DNA from: Proteromonas lacertae
Lineage: Eukaryota; Sar; Bigyra; Opalinata; Proteromonadidae
Assembly (NCBI GenBank): GCA_002245135.1
Contig: NGBS01000610.1
Location: 1 to 64,000 of the forward strand
Length of the DNA: 64,000 nt
Direction of reading: 5' to 3'
This document shows positions 59,001 through 64,000 of this stretch, one piece after another; position 1 is the first letter of the stretch, and each line of letters begins with the position of its first letter. Under the pieces are notes generated by a model. That model was not told the origin of the DNA, searched no databases, and was given only the letters and a program-made list of their open reading frames with translations. The position numbers and the translations under genes were made by a program.

Positions 59001-59115
59001 GTTTATATTTTAAATATACACCTCCATGAGTATCAAAAGCAGCATCTACGGTGGCATTAGTGATTCTTTCTCCACATATCACAGTAACAAACAAAAAGAA
59101 TAAAAAAAAATTCAT
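56098..59115 (-). CDS. type I membrane metzincin metalloprotease
   Basis: A single 1,005-residue exon, unusual in this intron-dense region. Signal peptide MNFFLFFLFVTVICG; catalytic zinc site HEYGHSCGLDH (HExxHxxGxxH) with a following CGSYMGNC, a good Met-turn candidate. A long beta-rich ectodomain without a domain I recognise follows, then a Thr/Pro-rich stalk (KPTTMKPTTIKP repeats) that should be O-glycosylated, an acidic spacer, one membrane helix (AIIGIAVGGGIVVVLIVTFV) and a short basic cytoplasmic tail. A surface protease for digestion, adhesion or matrix turnover is inferred. The family (M8, M43 or M12-like) is not settled by eye. The lack of introns could mean a retroposed or acquired gene. 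Confidence 0.82.
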   Translation of the reverse strand: MNFFLFFLFVTVICGERITNATVDAAFDTHGGVYLKYKQDYLNKVMNSEEFKLRAGKGIATFDIIDHEITLLHFFPLPEPKIELSTGSYSPMFNTMLHVAILRGANKDNPSICYSIDRIRSYVKYVELGMRLWSANQIRIYQGDDLYISDCLSVSRALYDSDNIWKLMLELSKEAKKTKPIPNVGVQWYITDTFPVSWSGLALAGTPAKIANKNENSWLISKGNIEVGDDIENTRVRVLIHEYGHSCGLDHSGIKTVDKTGNFYNFDVVDNYNDCGSYMGNCNSWKYPVPTSEYREIIVQNRPELWQYKDIETGVHKYRIYANDHPYSRYFLGKNESYHNDEEVFDGIPFKYNCISIRILVNTSFTSKYTGTSGTSGTLILEYKQNPTLQSAKDFGIRLLIGGSRYSNYLDANIDKINSLADSSLLPGVDYYPSDFDTGTLRIRVTKIYKSVLKESLEEAIVKEDKRNYDEASYAEVEIECYPNKKPSPPSTPPSGLPSLKFSPSFHNCKKNSDESGYTCNKPSTKPNGWYYIVNENNRNKNVPRVYTEKNEFVKGRKVIVSYSGNDLSKSKVCYGDNGSKCITVTMDGQYYSGLGRKNYQYASVKRSKLNDASSPVEDLGINNLIYGSNIVVPEGGRAYVTDFFGNKRELKVVDKTFIELLPAFETDGFAEGVVIVEDKDGKVTYYNAFVLYHNENGNRVAFEYNDNNEIELSPAAIPNDKYSFGSMLYPVSLKSDEWLVYPVLYLTEIDYVFVDFKGVVPNDLVMTVETDMGDYIKNLNDLSGLNSVSYKLTFKEMNKATGGWGEIDRIKFNKDVEIQNIRPIYSNEVGYQIKGENAKTDLFVYDGYKYTINAPKTEEKYVYTKVNVEINGKKYSFDTPTTVIKPSKPTSKPTTMKPTTIKPNPVQPTTIKPTITVEPTTDNPSINPSDNSDSSDDNHTPDAYDSNNSNDTKGLSDSAIIGIAVGGGIVVVLIVTFVGCMVWRMMKVKRESRVAANTTMKYNI

Positions 59116-59181
59116 TTTTGTAACGGATATTTAAGAAAATTTTGAGTAAAAACACAAATAATCATAATAACAACATAATAC

Positions 59182-61090
59182 TTAAGCAAATGAAAAAGAA
59201 TTACTCAAAGATGTATCTGAAGGGAAAAATTCTTCTTTGTAATTATAATTCAAAGGTAATATCTTCTGTTTCGTATCTACCTTCATATGATTCACTATTA
59301 ATGATGCATAACTACCATCACAATAATCATTAACATTATAATAACTGATTTCTAATTTCTTCTGGAAATTTCTAGTAAATACAGTAACATCACTTAAATA
59401 GTGATTTAATAAAGATTCTAATTCCCAAAGTGAACTATTACCAGCATTTGTATCTTCATCTAATTCTAATGAATAATTATATGGGTCAGACTTATATAAA
59501 TCATTAACATTGAAGTTAGAGGGTGGTGAAGTAGTATATTCACTTTTATTGTCTTTGTTATCATCATTTTCTTCATCATTATCATCTTCATTATTTTGTT
59601 TATTTTTCAATTTATCAATCTTTTCTATTTTCTTTTTCAATCTATCAAAAAATGATTTCTTTTCATTATCATTATCACGATGTAGTAAACAATAAGCAGG
59701 TTGATGTTTTACAATTAAATTGTATATAACAGGTAATATAAAAAGTAAAATATCAGGTGGTACAAATAATGAAATATGTGACAATTTTTTAATGAATGAT
59801 AAAATCAAATTCGCTGATAAATGAGATGACATTAAAAATTGGTTTAATAAATTTAAAAATTTAGCTTTATTTCTATTTAACAATAATAATCATAATAAAT
59901 ATACTTCATCATAAACAAGGAAGGTTCTAATACATGATATAATTGGTTATAAAACAATGGATAATCTAAACCATATTCATTCATTAATATATATAATGAT
60001 TCTAATGACAATACTGAATAATATCCACCAATTGAATAACACCTTGTTAGAAAATCGGATAGAAGAAGTGGATTTAATAGATTATATAATATATCATTTG
60101 ATAATATCTTTAATATTTGTTTGTATTTATTCTATTCATTATATATATTTATTTATACTTGAGATAATGGAAGTGATAAATATGAAATCCAACAATTCGA
60201 ATAGAGTGCTTTAAATGCATTTTGATTGAGGAATTTCAATGTTGATTTTTTTATATCTTGAGGTGGTAAATCAATCTATATAATATAATATAATATAATA
60301 TAATACAAATATCAGTGGTAATTCATCTTCTTTTAATATAGTTTGTTTGATTGTTAAAAGTTTATATCCATTTTCTATTATTCTTTCAATATCATAAATA
60401 TCTTTATTATTTTTGCTATTTTCTTCAGTTTTTCTTTTCTTTTTTGGATTTTCTATCACTTGTGATGATTGGAATTTTTCTAAAATATTATAATAATATT
60501 TTAATGCATAATATTTGATATCTTCATATTTATTATAATATTCGTTATAAAATATCACTCTACAACTTTCAGGTAATGGATTAAATTCATCTTTTTTAAA
60601 CATACTAGTTACTATTGTATTGAGTATCTCATTTTCGTCGTATTTTGCAGAATCAGTCATTTTACTTAAAAATGTCAATAATACACGTATTGATGCTTCT
60701 TGTAGTTTGGTTGAATGAGTAGCAGTAAGGAAAGATGCTAGTATTTCAGTACATTTATTATATCTTTCTTGTAACCATGATCTGTATTTTTCTAATGCAT
60801 CTTTCAGTGTACCTGATACTTTGTTAGACACGGAGCTCATTGATCCTTTGTCGAATAGATGTACAAAAGTATTTCTACAAGCATTTAATGCATGGAATGC
60901 TATATTCTAGTAAAACAATAATATAAAATGACATACTTCATCATCATTACTTAAATATTCAATCAATTGGTTTAAGTCTAAATGATATTGTGAATCTTAT
61001 ACTATTAGTATTTTGAACACTTGTTTTGATGTTCTCTTCACATTTTAAAATGATTGATTTAATTTTTGGATCGATATTGCTTGTTGACAT
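59182..61090 (-). CDS. NOC4L: NOC4, small-subunit ribosome biogenesis factor
   Basis: Spliced from ATG 61090: MSTSNIDPKIKSIILKCEEN, NIAFHALNACRNTFVHLF, a helical middle part, then the conserved C-terminal CBF/Mak21 region: PPDILLFILPVIYNLIVKHQ, CLLHR, DPYNYSLELDEDTNAGNSSL followed by WELESLLNHYLSDV, and LEISYYNVNDYCDGSYASLI. NOC4 with NOP14 is needed for 40S pre-ribosome maturation and export from the nucleolus. An acidic/lysine insert (NEDDNDEENDDNKDNK) lies before the conserved DPYNYSLE block. One intron (about 60272-60302) is a TATAT pentamer array. The start is 70 bp from the divergent Notchless gene. Confidence 0.9.
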
Positions 61091-61160
61091 CAAGAAAATG
61101 ACAGAAATGAATTTCGAGGTTCGATCAGATCGTGATCATTTTTTATCATTTTCTCTACAA
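61091..61160. promoter_or_regulatory. 70-bp divergent promoter of NOC4 and NLE1
   Basis: The whole space between the two start codons. It holds a CG-containing, partly palindromic cluster (TTCGAGGTTCGATCAGATCG, about 61113-61132), rare in this AT-rich DNA. Both genes act in ribosome assembly, so shared control is plausible. Confidence 0.5.
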
Positions 61161-62732
61161 ATGAGTGAAAACCCAGCTAAAAGAAGAAAAACTTCAGAAA
61201 CAGAATCTGTAGAGCCATCCTCAATGATCATAACATTGAAAGGACCAGATGTATCAAACCATTTTTTAAAATCTTTATAGGGTGAGATAACAGGGCCACA
61301 AATGGATTTGCCATTATCCACAACGCCACAACAATTGGAACAACTATGTAATCAGTTATTAAACAATGAAGAATCAGTTCCATATGCTTTCTATGTAGGT
61401 GAAGATGAAATAATGACATCAATTCAGCAAATTGTCGATCAAAATGTATGTATATTCATTAAAATTAACATAAATAGAATATATCAACAGAAACTGTATT
61501 AGAAATAAGATATCAACCTCTGTCAATATTCCGTGTAATGCCTGTCACTCGTTGCACAGATACATTACCTGGTCATACAGAAGCAGTATTACATGTTTCA
61601 TTTAGTCCAAATGGCAAAATCCTTGGTTCTGGAGGAGGTGATTGTGTAGTACGATTTTGGGATGTATATACATCAACTCCATTATTTGAATGTAAAGGAC
61701 ATAAAAATCACGTATTATCAACAGCTTGGTCTCCATCTGGACATTATTTCATTTCTGGTGATAGAAATGGAGCAATAATCGTATGGAACCCTAAAGCAGG
61801 TAAGAAGAAAAACCCTGTACTACTCGGACACAAAGGATATATCACTTATTTATGTTTTGAACCATTACATTTAAACAAAAAGTGTAATCGTTTTGCATCA
61901 AGTTCTAAAGATGCCACTGTTATTATATGGAATATTTCTACCATGTCTAAAGAATTTCTAATATCAGGTCATTCATCTTCGATTGAATGTGTGAAATGGG
62001 GAGGAGAAGGATTGATTTATACAGCTTCTAGGGATAGAATTATTAGAGTATGGGATGCTGAAGAGAAAGGAAAACTGGTAAGAACCCTAGTGGGACATGC
62101 ACATAGAATTAATTCATTAGCTTTGAATACAGATTATATATTGAAAAGAGGTGGATATACACATGAAGATAAAGTATATAACAACAATAATATAAACAAT
62201 AATACGATAGATGAAGAAATGTATAATGATTCTGTAAAATTATATACAGAGTATATGAAAGGTAAAAATGAGTTGTTAGTAAGTTGTAGTGATGATTTTA
62301 CTCTTTATTTATGGAAGCCAACAATCGATAAACAGCCAATCTGTCGAATGACAGGACATCAACAGTTAGTTAATCATATATCATTTTCACCAGATGGAAG
62401 ATATATAGCAAGCGCTAGTTTTGATAAAAAAATAAAAATTTGGGATGGAACAACAGGTAAATTCATTAATACACTGACAGGTCATGTTGGTGCTGTATAT
62501 CAAGTATGTTGGTCTGCGGATAGTAGATTATTAGCATCTGCATCAAAAGATAGTACTGTAAAGTTGTGGAAACCATCTAATTCTCATGCTTTCTGCACTT
62601 TACCAGGTCATGCTGATGAAGTATATACATTGGATTGGAGTGGTGATGGAGAAAGAGTAGCAAGTGGTAGTAAAGATAGAACTATAAAAATGTATATCAT
62701 ATTTATTTTTATTGAATAGATGGAGGCATTAG
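61161..62732 (+). CDS. NLE1: Notchless/Rsa4 WD40 protein, 60S ribosome assembly
   Basis: Introns at about 61250-61279, 61447-61477 and 62692-62719 join an N-terminal NLE (ubiquitin-like) domain (IITLKGPDGEITGPQMDLPL, ISTETVLEIRYQPLSIFRV) to an eight-bladed WD40 propeller (RCTDTLPGHTEAVLHVSFSP ... DRTIKIWRH). The NLE domain is pulled by the AAA+ protein Midasin/Rea1 to release assembly factors from pre-60S particles. The tripeptide DDF plus YLWKP and blade sequence ASFDKKIKIWDGTTGKF match the family closely. The last four codons (IWRH) lie in a tiny final exon after 62719. It contrasts with a longer unspliced reading ending in hydrophobic residues, which I reject. Confidence 0.95.
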
Positions 62733-62892
62733 ACTAACTGTAAAGTGTTTTTTCTCGAAAATTATCTTTTTAGAATTTGTTATTTTTAATTATTATTGAA
62801 TATATGTTTAATACAGAAAAAAAGAAAAAATACACTAAAATATAGCCGTTTTGATTTTACAGTAGAGATTTTTTTGCTTTTTCTAATCAAAG

Positions 62893-63587
62893 ATGAGTGG
62901 TAAAGGTATATTGGTTTTTACAAATGAATAGAATTTTTAAAATGTATGAGTGGAATTAATCAAATGGGAAAAGTAATACAATCTAAGTATATTTTTTATT
63001 ATGAGGATATATAGGGTAGATAAAATTAATATAAGATGCAATAAATTGAAAAAATTGTATCAAGCTGCTCCACAAGCATATAAGAAGACTTATGAAGATT
63101 TGATCAAACAACAGCTATTTCACTTGAAAAAATGAAAGAAATATTAACCAATATAAACAAATTATCTTCAACAATTGAAACATGTAATGAAAAAATAAAA
63201 AATACAACAAAATTAAAATTAAAAGAATCAGAAATAAGCGAAATGGCAAAAGAAATTAATGTGGATGTAAAAACTTTTAATGCTACATATAGTAAGGTAA
63301 AAGACTTAGCTGAAGAAATTGATGGAAATATAAATGTGAATGTAGAAGGAGAGATGAATGAAGAATTTAACGAATTTATGAATAGTGAGGCAAGTGCTTC
63401 TGATGTTATTAACGATCCGACCAAATTAATGGAAGAAGCGAATAATATGTTAAGTTCTTTAGGAGTAAGTGGTATGTTACCAACAGAAGTTAATGACCCT
63501 ACTCCAGCGCTTGCAGCTGTTCCATCTGCAGTTCCAGAAACTAAACATGAAGAGAAGAAAGAAGTTGCAGTAGATTTTGACTATTAA
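62893..63587 (+). CDS. small coiled-coil protein, weakly ESCRT-III-like
   Basis: Starts MSGK, then GT-AG introns (about 62905-62930 and 62985-63012) join FLKCMSGINQMGKVIQ and VDKINIRCNKLKKLYQAAPQ. At about 63100 the frame must shift by one (GATTTGATC read as GATTTTGATC) to continue into SLEKMKEILTNINKLSSTIE, then EEFNEFMNSEASASD and a Pro/Ala tail ending AVDFDY. Helical with an acidic C-terminal part, which loosely recalls CHMP/ESCRT-III proteins, but no MIM motif is convincing. It could also be two overlapping genes. I do not assign a function. Confidence 0.5.
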
Positions 63588-63755
63588 TTGATTAGAAATT
63601 GTTTATTGATAGTTTATTATTTTTATGTAAAATATGTATTTGTTTATGTTAATAATTTGATTGATATAAAGCATTTTAAAGAGAAAAACAACCATAATAT
63701 TCTAATATATTCAAATTACAATATACATAAATAATTCACAAAAAATGACTAATAC

Positions 63756-64000
63756 TTATGTCTTCATAGCTATACCTTGAATTGGTGGGAGATGACCAGC
63801 TGTTTAATATAATATAACATAATATATACGCTGTTCTGGAATATTTGTTGAGATTCTTCTTGGACTTAATATTCTTGACTTTCTAGGAGTCATCCATGCA
63901 GCAGCAGGTGGTAAAACATCGCTTTCATTTATCATAGGTATTAATTCTATTGGTCTATTGGCTCTAACAGGTTGATATCTTGGTGATCTTCTAAATAAAC
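63756..64000 (-). CDS. C-terminus of a basic, Pro/Ser/Arg-rich protein (partial)
   Basis: Read on the minus strand from the window edge: FRRSPRYQPVRANRPIELIP, WMTPRKSRILSPRRIS, then a 30-nt GTAT...ACAG intron (63802-63831) and GHLPPIQGIAMKT before TAA. The SPR/TPRK motifs are typical of proline-directed kinase sites or microtubule/chromatin-binding tails. The 5' part lies outside the window, so no family can be given. Confidence 0.6.

Noticed and set aside
9435-63587. Alternative genetic code
   Set aside because: TAA, TAG and TGA each end well-supported genes (for example 19949 TAA, 14277 TAG, 28680 TGA), and no conserved residue maps to an in-frame stop outside clear introns or frame breaks.
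1-64000. tRNA genes, rRNA, CRISPR arrays, complete transposons or retroelements
   Set aside because: No box B-like tRNA motifs, rRNA blocks, repeat-spacer arrays, transposase or reverse transcriptase sequence were seen.

Overview
The window is nuclear DNA of a very AT-rich unicellular eukaryote. Genes are packed on both strands, many only 50-160 bp apart, and are cut by very short introns (about 22-80 nt) that nearly all read GTAT...TAG. TAA, TAG and TGA all act as stops, so the standard code is used. CFAP57, an RSPH14-like protein, a MAPK15/ERK7-like kinase and tubulin cofactor D point to a motile flagellum or cilium. A nuclear NDUFS7 with a targeting presequence and a PPR protein point to a respiring mitochondrion with complex I. 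I cannot name the lineage from this sequence. There is no rRNA, tRNA, CRISPR or complete transposon that I can recognise.

Layout. 1-2.6 kb: 3' part of tubulin cofactor D with many frame breaks. 2.7-9.3 kb: an alpha-2-macroglobulin (A2M)-like thioester protein lying between two broken pseudokinase-LRR copies that share a 357-bp direct repeat. 9.4-25.3 kb: kelch/coiled-coil protein, ER thioredoxin-like membrane protein, ankyrin-DHHC palmitoyltransferase, CSRNP-like Cys-rich protein, RSPH14-like armadillo protein, an acidic coiled-coil protein, a coiled-coil/LRR protein, an unknown helical protein, a pseudokinase-LRR protein and a TMEM62-like phosphoesterase. 25.4-39.4 kb: degenerate Hsp70, SCP2-domain protein, LRR/coiled-coil protein, EF-hand protein, alpha-SNAP, PPR protein, WNK-like pseudokinase, NDUFS7, Siw14-like pseudophosphatase and an acylated PKG-like kinase. 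40-50 kb: a larger but frame-broken pseudokinase-LRR gene, CFAP57 and MAPK15. 50-64 kb: SLC34-type Na/phosphate cotransporter, BRG1-type SWI/SNF ATPase, a membrane-anchored metzincin, NOC4, Notchless (NLE1), a coiled-coil protein and the end of a basic Pro-rich protein.

Three themes stand out. First, three introns begin with AT and end AC, AC and AA, with U12-like 5' sites and TTAAT branch motifs; summed exon lengths stay in frame only if they are removed, which suggests a working minor spliceosome. Second, several proteins keep a signalling fold but have lost catalytic residues: three pseudokinases, a pseudophosphatase, a degenerate Hsp70 and a thioredoxin without CxxC. Third, a bacterial-like A2M with an intact thioester motif starts with a myristoylation/palmitoylation signal rather than a signal peptide, and sits inside the duplicated pseudokinase-LRR region.

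Frame breaks are concentrated in TBCD and the kinase-LRR copies. Several are single-base losses in T runs, so assembly error must be excluded before calling those genes dead.
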